Shown here one piece after another: positions 52,969-61,050 of a stretch of 64,000 nt of DNA (its first letter is position 1; each line of letters starts with the position of its first letter). Made by a program: the position numbers and the translations under genes. The notes beneath the pieces are model-generated. The model was not told the DNA's origin. It did not search any database and was given only the letters and a program-made list of their open reading frames with translations. The DNA is from Streptomyces bambusae (GTDB taxonomy: Bacteria; Actinomycetota; Actinomycetes; Streptomycetales; Streptomycetaceae), in NCBI RefSeq assembly GCF_020532645.1, contig NZ_JAJAUZ010000002.1, positions 186,001-250,000 of the forward strand, in the 5' to 3' direction.

Positions 52969-52992
52969 CCTGTGGATAAAGTTATCCACAGG
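52969..52992. promoter_or_regulatory. Head-to-head pair of DnaA boxes
   Basis: TGTGGATAA (52971-52979) and TTATCCACA (52982-52990) are two perfect DnaA boxes in opposite orientation, 2 bases apart; flanking CC/GG extends each arm to 11 bases. They lie in the 111-base gap between the divergent DUF4192 and RecQ genes. Confidence 0.75.
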
Positions 52993-53041
52993 GTCGTGGG
53001 GGCATTCGCGTGATGTCGGAGGCATCGGGTTGCATGGAGGC

Positions 53042-55201
53042 ATGAACGCAGACCTCAGGGCCTCGGCCGATTCCGTACTCGCCCGTCTCGTCGGAGACGC
53101 CACGGGCACCGCCCGGTTGCGCGAGGACCAGTGGCGCGCGATCGAAGCACTCGTTGCCGACAAGCGCCGGGCGCTCGTGGTGCAGCGCACCGGGTGGGGC
53201 AAGTCCGCGGTGTACTTCGTCGCGACCTCGCTGCTCCGGGCGGCCGGCAGCGGCCCGACCGTGATCGTGTCGCCGCTGCTCGCGCTGATGCGCAATCAGG
53301 TGGACGCGGCCGCCCGGGCCGGGATCCGGGCGCGGACCATCAATTCGTCCAATCCGGAGGAGTGGGAGTCGATCCAGGCCGAAGTGGCGGCGGGCGAGGT
53401 CGACGTGCTGCTGGTGAGTCCCGAACGGCTCAACAATCCGGAGTTCCGCGACCAGGTGCTGCCGAAGCTGGCCGCCGCCACCGGTCTGCTCGTGGTCGAC
53501 GAGGCGCACTGCATCTCGGACTGGGGGCACGACTTCCGCCCCGACTACCGGCGGCTGCGGACGATGCTCGCCGATCTGCCGCCGGGCGTCCCGGTGCTGG
53601 CGACGACGGCCACGGCCAACGCCCGGGTCACGGCGGACGTCGCGGAGCAACTCGGCACCGGCGCCGGGACGGACGCCCTCGTGCTGCGCGGCCCGCTGGA
53701 CCGGGAGAGCCTGAGTCTGGCCGTGCTGCCGCTGCCCGATGCCGCGCACCGGCTGGCGTGGCTTGCCGACCACCTCGGCGAGCTGCCGGGCTCGGGCATC
53801 GTCTACACGCTCACGGTGGCGGCCGCCGAGGAAGTGACGGCGTACCTGCGTCACCGGGGGCACGTCGTGGCGTCGTACACGGGCAAGACGGAGAACGCGG
53901 ACCGCGAGCAGGCGGAAGAGGACCTCCAGGCGAACCGGGTCAAGGCGCTGATCGCGACGTCCGCGCTGGGCATGGGGTTCGACAAGCCGGACCTCGGATT
54001 CGTGGTGCACCTCGGCTCGCCCTCCTCCCCGATCGCCTACTACCAGCAGGTCGGCCGGGCCGGCCGCGGTGTGGAGCATGCGGAGGTGCTGCTGCTGCCG
54101 GGCCGGGAGGACGAGGCGATCTGGCAGTACTTCGCCTCGGTGGCCTTCCCTCCCGAGGAGCTGGTGCGCCGGACCCTGGACGTGCTCGCGCGCGCGGAGC
54201 GGCCGATGTCGCTGCCCGCCCTGGAGCCTCTGGTGGACCTGCGGCGCACCCGCCTGGAGTCGATGCTCAAGGTGCTTGACGTCGACGGCGCGGTGCACCG
54301 GGTGAAGGGCGGCTGGACGGCCACCGGCGAGCCGTGGGTGTACGACGCGGAGCGGTACGCATGGGTGGCCCGGCAGCGGGCCGCGGAGCAGCAGGCGATG
54401 CGGGACTACGCGTCGACGGCCGGCTGCCGGATGGAGTTCCTGCGCCGGCAGCTGGACGACGAGGAGGCCGCGCCGTGCGGGCGCTGCGACAACTGCGCGG
54501 GCCCCCGGTACACGGCGCAGGTGGCCGAGGCCTCGCTGACGACTGCCCGCGGCGAGTTGGGCCGGCCGGGGGTGGAGCTGGAACCGCGCCGGATGTGGCC
54601 GACGGGCCTGGCTGCGGTCGGGGTGGACCTCAAGGGCCGCATCCCGGCGGGCGAACAGGCTTCCACCGGACGGGCGCTGGGCCGCCTGTCGGACATCGGA
54701 TGGGGCAACCGGCTGCGCCCGCTGCTTGCCGACCAGGCTCCCGACCAGCAGATTCAGGACGATGTCGCCAAGGCGGTGGTGGAGGTGCTGGCGGACTGGG
54801 CGCGGGGACCGGGCGGTTGGGCCTCGGGCGCGCCGGACGCGCCGGCCCGGCCGGCGGGTGTGGTGACGGTCCCCTCACGGACCCGGCCGGTGCTGATCGG
54901 GTCGCTCGCCGCGCGGATCGCGGAGATCGGCCGCATGCCGTTGCTGGGCGGCCTCGAGTACGGGGCCGAGGTGCCCGGCTACGGGCTGCCCTCGTCCAAC
55001 AGTGCCCAGCGGGTCCGGGCGCTGCACGAGGTGCTGGCGGTGCCTCGGGAACTGGCGGAGGCACTCGCGCGGACGCCGGGGCCGGTGCTGCTGGTGGATG
55101 ACTGTTCGGAGAGCGGATGGACCCTCGCGGTGGCGGCGCGGCTGCTGCGGCGGGCGGGCGCAAAGGAGGTGTTTCCGCTGGTCCTTGCGGTTCAGCCGTA
55201 G
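53042..55201 (+). CDS. RecQ-family DNA helicase fused to a phosphoribosyltransferase-like domain
   Basis: The 719-residue protein has a RecQ ATPase core. Walker A is RTGWGKS (49-55), a variant of TGGGKS, and the DEAH box is [18 protein letters not shown] (Asp153-His156). The second RecA lobe has [14 protein letters not shown] and [10 protein letters not shown] RecQ zinc domain follows with Cys462, Cys479, Cys482 and Cys485. The C-terminal 170 residues end in [13 protein letters not shown] (683-694), the PRPP-binding signature of type I phosphoribosyltransferases as in ComF. The helicase should unwind 3'-tailed DNA; the added domain's role is unknown. ATG 53042 has GGAGGC upstream. The open frame extends far upstream but is non-coding there. 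Confidence 0.9.
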   Translation: MNADLRASADSVLARLVGDATGTARLREDQWRAIEALVADKRRALVVQRTGWGKSAVYFVATSLLRAAGSGPTVIVSPLLALMRNQVDAAARAGIRARTINSSNPEEWESIQAEVAAGEVDVLLVSPERLNNPEFRDQVLPKLAAATGLLVVDEAHCISDWGHDFRPDYRRLRTMLADLPPGVPVLATTATANARVTADVAEQLGTGAGTDALVLRGPLDRESLSLAVLPLPDAAHRLAWLADHLGELPGSGIVYTLTVAAAEEVTAYLRHRGHVVASYTGKTENADREQAEEDLQANRVKALIATSALGMGFDKPDLGFVVHLGSPSSPIAYYQQVGRAGRGVEHAEVLLLPGREDEAIWQYFASVAFPPEELVRRTLDVLARAERPMSLPALEPLVDLRRTRLESMLKVLDVDGAVHRVKGGWTATGEPWVYDAERYAWVARQRAAEQQAMRDYASTAGCRMEFLRRQLDDEEAAPCGRCDNCAGPRYTAQVAEASLTTARGELGRPGVELEPRRMWPTGLAAVGVDLKGRIPAGEQASTGRALGRLSDIGWGNRLRPLLADQAPDQQIQDDVAKAVVEVLADWARGPGGWASGAPDAPARPAGVVTVPSRTRPVLIGSLAARIAEIGRMPLLGGLEYGAEVPGYGLPSSNSAQRVRALHEVLAVPRELAEALARTPGPVLLVDDCSESGWTLAVAARLLRRAGAKEVFPLVLAVQP

Positions 55202-55415
55202 TTCGATGCGTCGACGGCGGCGCGGCGGGGCAAGGATATGAACGGCATACCGGCCGAATCCGGTCGGTCGGATCAATTGCTCGTTGCCGCGCGCTGACGG
55301 GCCACGCAAGAATTGGGGTGCTCCCGCACGGCTCGTCGGCACTGGCACACGGCCGCGCCGTGGCGCGCCGTCACTCAGCCGTGCCCGCATCGGGCGTGCA
55401 GCCGAAGGGAGGACC

Positions 55416-56045
55416 GTGGCCTTCGGATTCGCTCCGTCCTCAGCCGGCTCGATACCCGGGTCCGCCAGTACCGCCGTCCGCCACGGAAGGCTGCTGGAGC
55501 CCTCGGAATGGGCCGCTGCGGGGGTCCCGCTGCTGCGCAATCCGCGCGAGGTGGTCAGCGGGCTGTACGCCCGTCACGAACCGGGTCCGGCCACTGCCGT
55601 GATCGCCGTGCTCGGTCCGGAGGAACGTCTCGTCGCCAGTGCCTCGTTCACGCAGCGGACCGTGTCGACGGACGGCTGGGAGTACCGCAACGCGCTGCTG
55701 TCGCGGCTGCGCCGGGTGATCCCGCACGACCTGCGTCGCCGTACGCCGGTCCGGACCGCGGTGCTGCTCTACTCCCGTGAGGGCGACGAGCGGTGGACCG
55801 AGGAGGACGGCGCCTGGATGTGGGGGCTGCGGGACGCCTGCACCCTGCACGGGCTGCGCGCCGGCGCGTACATCACGCTCACCCGCGGCGGCTGGCAGGT
55901 CCTGGGCGAGGGCCGTGGCGGCCGTCATCCGGGGCTCGGGTCCAGGCCGGTGCCGCTGGGCGAGAGCCCGTTGGACGCCGCTTCGCTCACCCCGCGGACG
56001 GGCGGCGGGGCCCTCGAGGCGCTGCGCCGGACGGCAGCCCGCTGA
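55416..56045 (+). CDS. Uncharacterised protein conserved in Streptomyces
   Basis: The 209-residue protein starts VAFGFAPSSAG after a strong GAAGGGAGGA ribosome site, which decides the GTG start. It is a mixed alpha/beta protein. The middle contains ATAVIAVLGPEERLVASASFTQR, HDLRRRTPVRTAVLLYSREGDERW and ALRAGAYITLTRGGWQ-like strands. I do not recognise a family or catalytic motif. There is no signal peptide or membrane helix. It is convergent with the next gene, with a weak hairpin between. The preceding 214 bases hold only its promoter as far as I can see. Confidence 0.75.
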   Translation: MAFGFAPSSAGSIPGSASTAVRHGRLLEPSEWAAAGVPLLRNPREVVSGLYARHEPGPATAVIAVLGPEERLVASASFTQRTVSTDGWEYRNALLSRLRRVIPHDLRRRTPVRTAVLLYSREGDERWTEEDGAWMWGLRDACTLHGLRAGAYITLTRGGWQVLGEGRGGRHPGLGSRPVPLGESPLDAASLTPRTGGGALEALRRTAAR

Positions 56046-56063
56046 GGCCCGGCCGAGCCGGGC

Positions 56064-56091
56064 GGTCCCGCCACTGGAGAGCGGCGGGACC
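56064..56091. terminator. Weak hairpin between convergent genes
   Basis: A 9-bp stem (56064-56072 with 56083-56091) with a 10-base loop lies 18 bases after one stop and 8 before the other convergent stop. Confidence 0.5.
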
Positions 56092-56099
56092 ACAGAGCG

Positions 56100-56741
56100 T
56101 CAGACGCTCGCGCCCAGCACGGAGTTGATCTGCTGCGGGTCGCCGCACACGATCAGCAGCGCGCCGGCCCGGGTGAGGGCCGACGGCAGGGTACGGGCGG
56201 TGTCGTCGGGCGCGCCGCCGTTGGCCGCGTACACGACGACGGGACGGGTGCCGGCCCGCTCCGCCTGCGCGGCGTCCGCGTAGAAGACGTCGTCCCCGGC
56301 GTCGTGCTGCGCCCAGTAGGACGCCTCGCCGAAGGACAGCTCGTGCGCGGCCCACGGGTGCGGGTCGCCGGTGGTCAGCACCAGGACGTCGCCGGGGGCC
56401 CGGCCGGCGTCCAGCAGCAGGTCGACGGCTTCCTCGGCCGCGTCCAGCGCACCCTCGGCCGAGGCCGGGATCAACTGGATCTGCGGCACCGCAGCCGAGA
56501 CGGAAGGGGTGGAGGCCGCCGAGGGCTGCGGTGCGCGCGGCACAGGCGGGGTGGGCCTGGGGGATCCGCCCGTGCGGCTCACCGCTGCGGGGGACGGACC
56601 GGGGCGACCGGGCCGCGGGACGGCGGCGGGACGCGGACCAGGAACGGGGCGAGGGGTCTGCGCGACCCGGCCGGGGGCCGGAGTGACGCGGGGACCCTGG
56701 GCACTCTCGTGAATCTGAGGCTCCTCGGGGATGAGAGGCAT
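56100..56741 (-). CDS. Uncharacterised protein with helicase-C-terminal-like domain
   Basis: The 213-residue protein has a Pro/Arg-rich disordered N-terminal half (1-85) and a folded C-terminal part (about 88-213). The latter contains ALDAAEEAVDLLLDAGRAPGDVLVLTTGDPHPWAAHELSFG in pieces and ends RAGALLIVCGDPQQINSVLG. This pattern resembles the C-terminal domain found after superfamily I helicases (UvrD-like), but no ATPase motifs are present, so it is not a helicase. Function unknown. It is 58 bases downstream of rnhB on the same strand and likely co-transcribed with it. Confidence 0.75.
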   Translation of the reverse strand: MPLIPEEPQIHESAQGPRVTPAPGRVAQTPRPVPGPRPAAVPRPGRPGPSPAAVSRTGGSPRPTPPVPRAPQPSAASTPSVSAAVPQIQLIPASAEGALDAAEEAVDLLLDAGRAPGDVLVLTTGDPHPWAAHELSFGEASYWAQHDAGDDVFYADAAQAERAGTRPVVVYAANGGAPDDTARTLPSALTRAGALLIVCGDPQQINSVLGASV

Positions 56742-56799
56742 GATGGTTGTCTATCAAACGCCGGTACGAGTCCTACCAGCGGGTGGTACATGTGTGCGA

Positions 56800-57501
56800 T
56801 CAGAAATCGAAGCCGAGTTGGCCTCCGTTTTCCAGTTCCAGCAATTCCTCGCTCCTGCGGATCTTCTTGAGGTGCCGCCACTGCGGCAGACCGTCGAGAT
56901 ACGACCAGGAGAGCCGGTGGTACGGGGTGGGCCCCCGCTCCTCCAGCGCCGCACGGTGGACCGGCGAGGGATAGCCGGCGTTGTCCGCGAAGGCGAAGTC
57001 GTCGATTCCGGGGCCGAGTTCGGCCATCATCCGGTCGCGCCGCACCTTGGCGATCACCGAGGCCGCGGCCACGGCGACGCAGGAGCGGTCGCCCTTGATC
57101 ACAGTGCGCACCTGCCACGGCGCCCCGAGGTAGTCGTGCTTGCCGTCGAGGATCACCGCGTCGGGGCGCACCGGGAGGGCTTCCAGGGCGCGGACTGCGG
57201 CGAGTCGCAGGGCTGCGGTCATGCCCAGCTCGTCGATCTCCTCGGGCGAGGCGTCGCCGAGGGCATACGCGGTGACCCAGTCCTCCAGCACCGCGGCCAG
57301 CGCGTCGCGCCGCTTGACCGTGAGGAGCTTGGAGTCGGTGAGCCCTTCGGGGGGACGCCGGAGGCCGGTGATCGCCGCACACACGGTGACGGGACCGGCC
57401 CAGGCTCCCCTTCCGACCTCGTCGACCCCGGCGATGATCTTTGCGCCGGTGGTTGCGCGGAGGGAGCGCTCGACGGTGTGAGTGGGTGCTTCGTAGGGCA
57501 T
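56800..57501 (-). CDS. rnhB: Ribonuclease HII
   Basis: The 233-residue enzyme cuts the RNA strand of RNA-DNA hybrids and starts repair of single ribonucleotides in DNA. The catalytic DE pair is Asp27-Glu28 in [14 protein letters not shown]. Further acidic active-site residues lie in [11 protein letters not shown] (near residue 115) and the following helix [16 protein letters not shown], where the Asp of RRDR is the usual ligand. The ATG at 57501 ([14 protein letters not shown]) was chosen over the longer open frame because the upstream part has no family similarity. It has its own promoter region and a CCTTGACC/GGTCAAGG inverted repeat upstream. Confidence 0.95.
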   Translation of the reverse strand: MPYEAPTHTVERSLRATTGAKIIAGVDEVGRGAWAGPVTVCAAITGLRRPPEGLTDSKLLTVKRRDALAAVLEDWVTAYALGDASPEEIDELGMTAALRLAAVRALEALPVRPDAVILDGKHDYLGAPWQVRTVIKGDRSCVAVAAASVIAKVRRDRMMAELGPGIDDFAFADNAGYPSPVHRAALEERGPTPYHRLSWSYLDGLPQWRHLKKIRRSEELLELENGGQLGFDF

Positions 57502-57805
57502 GGCGCCAGCAAGGTTACGCCGCTCCGGGGCGCCCGCGACACCCCGGGCGGCACCCCTCTCACGGACTGGGCGGCACCGGATCGTCCGGAGTGTCGCACT
57601 CCGCTCCGGCGCACACCCCGACTTCGCTTCCGCGTAGCGCTGAAACGATCTACAAGGTCGCCCAATCAGCCCTTGACCGAGCCGGTCAAGGCGCACCGGA
57701 CGCCACAGAAGTCCCGCTCACATCGCACTCGCGAAGACAGGTGTCGCACCCGACCGGACGGTCGGCGAACAGTGCGTGAACGCCGACTTCGTCACAGTTT
57801 CCGGA
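57502..57805. other. Intergenic region upstream of rnhB
   Basis: No gene is seen in these 304 bases. The left end is the rnhB promoter region. An 8-bp-arm inverted repeat CCTTGACC-GAGCC-GGTCAAGG lies at 57671-57691 and could be an operator or a terminator for the gene entering from the right. Confidence 0.6.
57671..57691. promoter_or_regulatory. Inverted repeat CCTTGACC-GAGCC-GGTCAAGG
   Basis: Both 8-bp arms are perfect and the spacer is 5 bases. The element lies 170 bases upstream of rnhB and 115 bases beyond the stop of the ADP-ribosylglycohydrolase gene on the same strand. Without a T-tract, operator and terminator roles cannot be told apart. Confidence 0.5.
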
Positions 57806-58714
57806 TCACACGGCGGCCGGTACCCAGCCGGGCAGCTCCTCCGTCCGGTCGAGCCATGCCCCGGGCAGTGCCGGCAGCCCCCGGCCGCCCAGCACTCCAC
57901 CGACGATCGCGCAGGTCGTGTCCACGTCACCGCCCGCCTGCGCGGTGGTCCAGAAGGCCTGCTCGAAGTCGCCGAGGCTGCGCGCCGCCGACCACAGCGC
58001 GAACGGGACGGTGTCGTGCGCGCTGGTCCGCCGGCCGCAGCCGAGGACCGCCGCGACCGTCGTTGCGTCGCTGTAGTCGAGCATGTCGCGTGCCCGCCGC
58101 AGACCGGCGCCCACGGCACTGCGCGGCACCAGCGCGATCACGGCGTCCAGCAGGGCCTCCGGATCCGGCGGGCCCGCCGGATCAGCGGCGAGGGCTGCCG
58201 CGGCCGCCACCGCCATCGCGCCGCACACGGCCTCGCGGTGCTGGTGGGTCGGGTACGCCGAGATCTCCGCCTGGTGGGTGGCCTGCTCGGGGTCGTCCGC
58301 GTACCAGGCACCGAGCGGCGCGATCCGCATCGCGGCGCCGTTGCCCCACGAGCCCTGGCCGTTGAACAGGGCGGCGGACAGCTCGCGCCAGTCCCCGCCC
58401 TCCCGGATCAGGCGCAGCATCCGGTTGACGGCGGGGCCGTAGCCGCGGTCGAAGTCGTGGTGCTCGGCGAACGAGCCGGCCAGGGCGTCCTGGTCGATCC
58501 GGCCGTGTGCGGCGAGCACGGCGAGGACCGAGCAGGCCATCTCGGTGTCGTCGGTCCACTGCCAGGGACCGGCGGGCAGTTCGCGCCGCTTGAGCAGGGG
58601 GTAGTTCGCGGGGACGAAGAACTGGGAGCCGAGGGCATCGCCCACCGCCAGTCCGCGCAGGCTGGCCAGGGCGCGTGCGAAGCGCCGCTCGGGGGAGGAG
58701 TCAGGGGTCGTCAT
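57806..58714 (-). CDS. ADP-ribosylglycohydrolase family protein
   Basis: The 302-residue protein has the DraG/ARH fold. LRGLAVGDALGSQF opens the helical bundle, WTDDTEMA supplies the first metal ligands, and AGGDVDTTCAIVGGVLGGRGL the second pair. These match the family's two-Mg centre, so removal of ADP-ribose from proteins or small molecules is expected. The ATG at 58714 lacks a clear ribosome site; a TTG 9 bases earlier is equally possible. It lies 11 bases after the histidine-phosphatase gene on the same strand, so translation may be coupled. The substrate is unknown. Confidence 0.9.
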   Translation of the reverse strand: MTTPDSSPERRFARALASLRGLAVGDALGSQFFVPANYPLLKRRELPAGPWQWTDDTEMACSVLAVLAAHGRIDQDALAGSFAEHHDFDRGYGPAVNRMLRLIREGGDWRELSAALFNGQGSWGNGAAMRIAPLGAWYADDPEQATHQAEISAYPTHQHREAVCGAMAVAAAAALAADPAGPPDPEALLDAVIALVPRSAVGAGLRRARDMLDYSDATTVAAVLGCGRRTSAHDTVPFALWSAARSLGDFEQAFWTTAQAGGDVDTTCAIVGGVLGGRGLPALPGAWLDRTEELPGWVPAAV

Positions 58715-58725
58715 CGCGGGCAACT

Positions 58726-59385
58726 CTAACCGTCCAGGTCGTAGGACTGGGGTGTGATCCAGCGCTCGAAGGGCCGGTCGAGCCGGTACCGGCCGTCATC
58801 GCCCAGCAGCAGCGTCCGGTACTCGCCGTTCCCCGGGTTCGACAGGCATTCGAACTCGGCCACCGACCAGTGGAACCACCGCATGCAGAACAGCCGCATG
58901 GTCAGGCCGTGCGTCACCAGCAGGACGTTCGGCGGATGATCGGGGGCCTCGAACGACCGGTACAGGCTCTCCAGGAACGCGCCCACCCGGTCGTAGACGT
59001 CGGCCCCGGACTCGCCCTGGGCGAACCGGTAGAAGAAGTGCCCGTACGCGTCCCGATAGGCCTTCTGGAGGCGTACGTCGTCCCGGTCCTGCCAGTTTCC
59101 CCAGTCCTGCTCGCGCAGCCGGGGCTCCTCGCGGACCCGGACCCGCGCCGGGTCCAGCGCCAGCGCGCGGAACGTCTGCAGGGTGCGCCGGTAGGGGGAG
59201 ACGTACGCGCTGACGGGCTCCTCGCCGAAGAGGGCGCGCAGCTGCTCCCCCGCGACCACCGCCTGCGCGCGGCCGGTCTCGGTGAGCCTCAGGGCGTGGT
59301 CCGGCTCCCTCTCGTACACCGTGTCGTCGACATTGCCTTCCGATTCCCCGTGCCGGACGAGGACGATGCGCCGCGGTCGTGCCAT
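58726..59385 (-). CDS. Histidine phosphatase superfamily (phosphoglycerate-mutase-like) protein
   Basis: The 219-residue protein has the phospho-acceptor motif RIVLVRHGESEGN at residues 6-18, so His12 is the catalytic His. SPYRRTLQT holds the conserved Arg, and VLLVTHGLTMRLF near residue 155 holds the second catalytic His. The acid/base Glu is in REPRLREQDWGNW or nearby. The length fits stand-alone broad-specificity phosphatases, not glycolytic mutases. The substrate is unknown. It is 11 bases upstream of the ADP-ribosylglycohydrolase gene and probably co-transcribed. Confidence 0.93.
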   Translation of the reverse strand: MARPRRIVLVRHGESEGNVDDTVYEREPDHALRLTETGRAQAVVAGEQLRALFGEEPVSAYVSPYRRTLQTFRALALDPARVRVREEPRLREQDWGNWQDRDDVRLQKAYRDAYGHFFYRFAQGESGADVYDRVGAFLESLYRSFEAPDHPPNVLLVTHGLTMRLFCMRWFHWSVAEFECLSNPGNGEYRTLLLGDDGRYRLDRPFERWITPQSYDLDG

Positions 59386-59453
59386 GCTCCGACCCTAAAG
59401 GGGCGCGCGCCTGTTCGAGCGGAGGCCACGGCGCCGGGGCGGGGCGCCGTGGG

Positions 59454-60059
59454 TCACACCGTCCAGGCGCGCTCGACGTCGATGACGTCGCCGGTGAGCG
59501 CCTCGATGTCGGCCTCCGTCTGGGCGCGCAGCGACAGCCGTTCGATGCGCTCTTCGCGGTACTTGCCGTGCTCGGCCTCGGAGTCCCACATCGAGAGGAT
59601 CATGAACTCGCGGCCGGGTGCCTCGCCGAACAGCCCTCGGAGCATTCCGGGCGACCCGGCCATCGCCGGGTTCCAGACCTTCTCCTGCATGAGGGCGAAG
59701 TGTTCCAGCCGGCCTTCTCGCACCCGGCAGTGGGCGACCCGCAGTACGTCGGCGTCGGCGAACTGCGGCCGGAATCCGGTCTTCACGTCGAAGCGGTGGT
59801 CGAAGAGCGTGACCCGGGCATGGCTGAACGTGCCGTGCTGGGCGGCGGCGAGGCGGTCGTGGGAGCGCGCCATGAAGGAGTCGTAGAACGACCGGCTCTC
59901 CCAGAAGGCGAAGACGTGCGCGACCCCCTGCCGGCTCCGGCTCCAGCCGCCGCCCTGGCCCCGGAACCCCGGCTCGCCCGGCAGCCCTGCCCATTTCCGC
60001 TGTCCGCGCTCGAACCCCCGGCGGTCCACCACCGTGCAGCGAATCCACTTGACCAGCAC
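59454..60059 (-). CDS. DUF4937 domain protein
   Basis: The 201-residue protein begins VLVKWIRCTVVDRRGFERGQRKWAGL, typical of DUF4937, with GFRGQGGGWSRSR and FAFWESRSFYDSFMARSHDRLA. A second half (about 100-195) resembles a dimeric alpha/beta-barrel (EthD/ABM-like) domain with VWNPAMAGSPGMLRGLFGE and FMILSMWDSEAEHGKYREERI. Both halves suggest a two-domain ferredoxin-like fold; some related proteins are monooxygenases or stress proteins. Function unknown. The start is a GTG; an NAT gene ends 33 bases upstream on the same strand, so co-transcription is likely. Confidence 0.85.
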   Translation of the reverse strand: MLVKWIRCTVVDRRGFERGQRKWAGLPGEPGFRGQGGGWSRSRQGVAHVFAFWESRSFYDSFMARSHDRLAAAQHGTFSHARVTLFDHRFDVKTGFRPQFADADVLRVAHCRVREGRLEHFALMQEKVWNPAMAGSPGMLRGLFGEAPGREFMILSMWDSEAEHGKYREERIERLSLRAQTEADIEALTGDVIDVERAWTV

Positions 60060-60092
60060 CGCGCCATCGTACGGGGATCAGCGCGACCGCGG

Positions 60093-60911
60093 TCAGAGTC
60101 CTGGCCAGTAGGTACGAAGCAGTTGCCGGGCGTCCGCTTCCGGCAGGCTGATCCCGAACTCCTGGTCGAGGAGCCCGATCACATCATCGGATGCCACATG
60201 GCTGCGGTCGGGCCCGCCGTCCGGCCGGAAGACGATCAGTTGGCCGTCCACGAAGGCGGTGCGCCGCTCCGGAGCCGTCCGCATGGCGAGGGCCCGGCCG
60301 GTGAAGAAGGACTTCGGATGGGTGGCGCTGTAGTGGTTCATCAGCTCGAAGTCGACGGGGTGGAGGCGCTGCGGGGCGAAGGCGTAGAGGTCCCGCTCGC
60401 CGTCCGCGTTCCGCGAGCGCAGCACGAGCACGCCGTCGTCCTCTGCGGCGACGGAAAAGCCCCACTCGCCCTGCCGGGACCGGGTGCCCGGCTCCAGCAG
60501 CAGCGGCTCCGTCGGGCCTTGGACGCCGAAGCCGGCGTCGGCCAGCCAGGGCCGGCCGTCGACGGTGACGACGAGGAGGGCGTGCGTCACCGGCAGCAGC
60601 GCGTCCCCGCGGGTGCGGTTGCGGGCGCCCCGGCCCGCCACCTCGAAGCCGATGCGCTCCAGGGCGGCGGCGAGCAGCGAGTTCTGCTCGTAGCAGTACC
60701 CTCCGCGGCGTTGCCGTACGAGCTTGTCCTCGAGGCTCTTGACGTCGAGCGGGACGCCCCGCCCGAGGGCGACGTCCAGGTTCTCGAAGGGGATGGACCG
60801 GGTGTGGCAACGGTGCACTTCCTGCAACGTCCGAAGGTCCGCCCGGAGTTCCCCGCCGTACCCGATCCGCGTCAGATACGCGCCGAGATCCAGCCCATCA
60901 CCGCTCCACAT
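60093..60911 (-). CDS. Arylamine N-acetyltransferase
   Basis: The 272-residue enzyme transfers an acetyl group from acetyl-CoA to arylamines or hydrazines. The catalytic triad is Cys73 (RGGYCYEQN), His110 (VTHALLVV) and Asp125 (LADAGFG), with FENLDVALG near residue 42 as the conserved N-terminal element. I chose ATG 60911 (MWSGDGLDLGAYL) because family members start at this helix and GGGGGTG lies upstream; the longer frame overlaps the nrdJ terminator hairpin. The gene may act in detoxification or in natural-product chemistry (amide synthase relatives), but nothing here points to a cluster. Confidence 0.94.
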   Translation of the reverse strand: MWSGDGLDLGAYLTRIGYGGELRADLRTLQEVHRCHTRSIPFENLDVALGRGVPLDVKSLEDKLVRQRRGGYCYEQNSLLAAALERIGFEVAGRGARNRTRGDALLPVTHALLVVTVDGRPWLADAGFGVQGPTEPLLLEPGTRSRQGEWGFSVAAEDDGVLVLRSRNADGERDLYAFAPQRLHPVDFELMNHYSATHPKSFFTGRALAMRTAPERRTAFVDGQLIVFRPDGGPDRSHVASDDVIGLLDQEFGISLPEADARQLLRTYWPGL

Positions 60912-60997
60912 GCCTGCACCCCCGTACGGACCCCGGGGCGAAGGCTGCTGCCCCCGCCCGCCCCCATGATGACCACACCACCCCGGCAGCGGAAAAC

Positions 60998-61044
60998 AGC
61001 GGCGCCCCCGCACCGGACGTCGTGTCCGGTGCGGGGGCGCCGCT
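60998..61044 (-). terminator. Hairpin terminator after nrdJ
   Basis: A perfect 21-bp stem (60998-61018 with 61024-61044) closes a 5-base loop, beginning 6 bases after the nrdJ stop. It is followed downstream by AAAACA-type sequence on the plus strand, giving a short T-run on the transcript (TGTTTTCC). Confidence 0.92.
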
Positions 61045-61050
61045 GGATAC

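Noticed and set aside
60093..60911. The NAT gene as part of an ansamycin-type cluster (amide synthase)
   Set aside because: The neighbours are housekeeping genes (nrdJ, DUF4937, phosphatase), with no polyketide synthase in reach.
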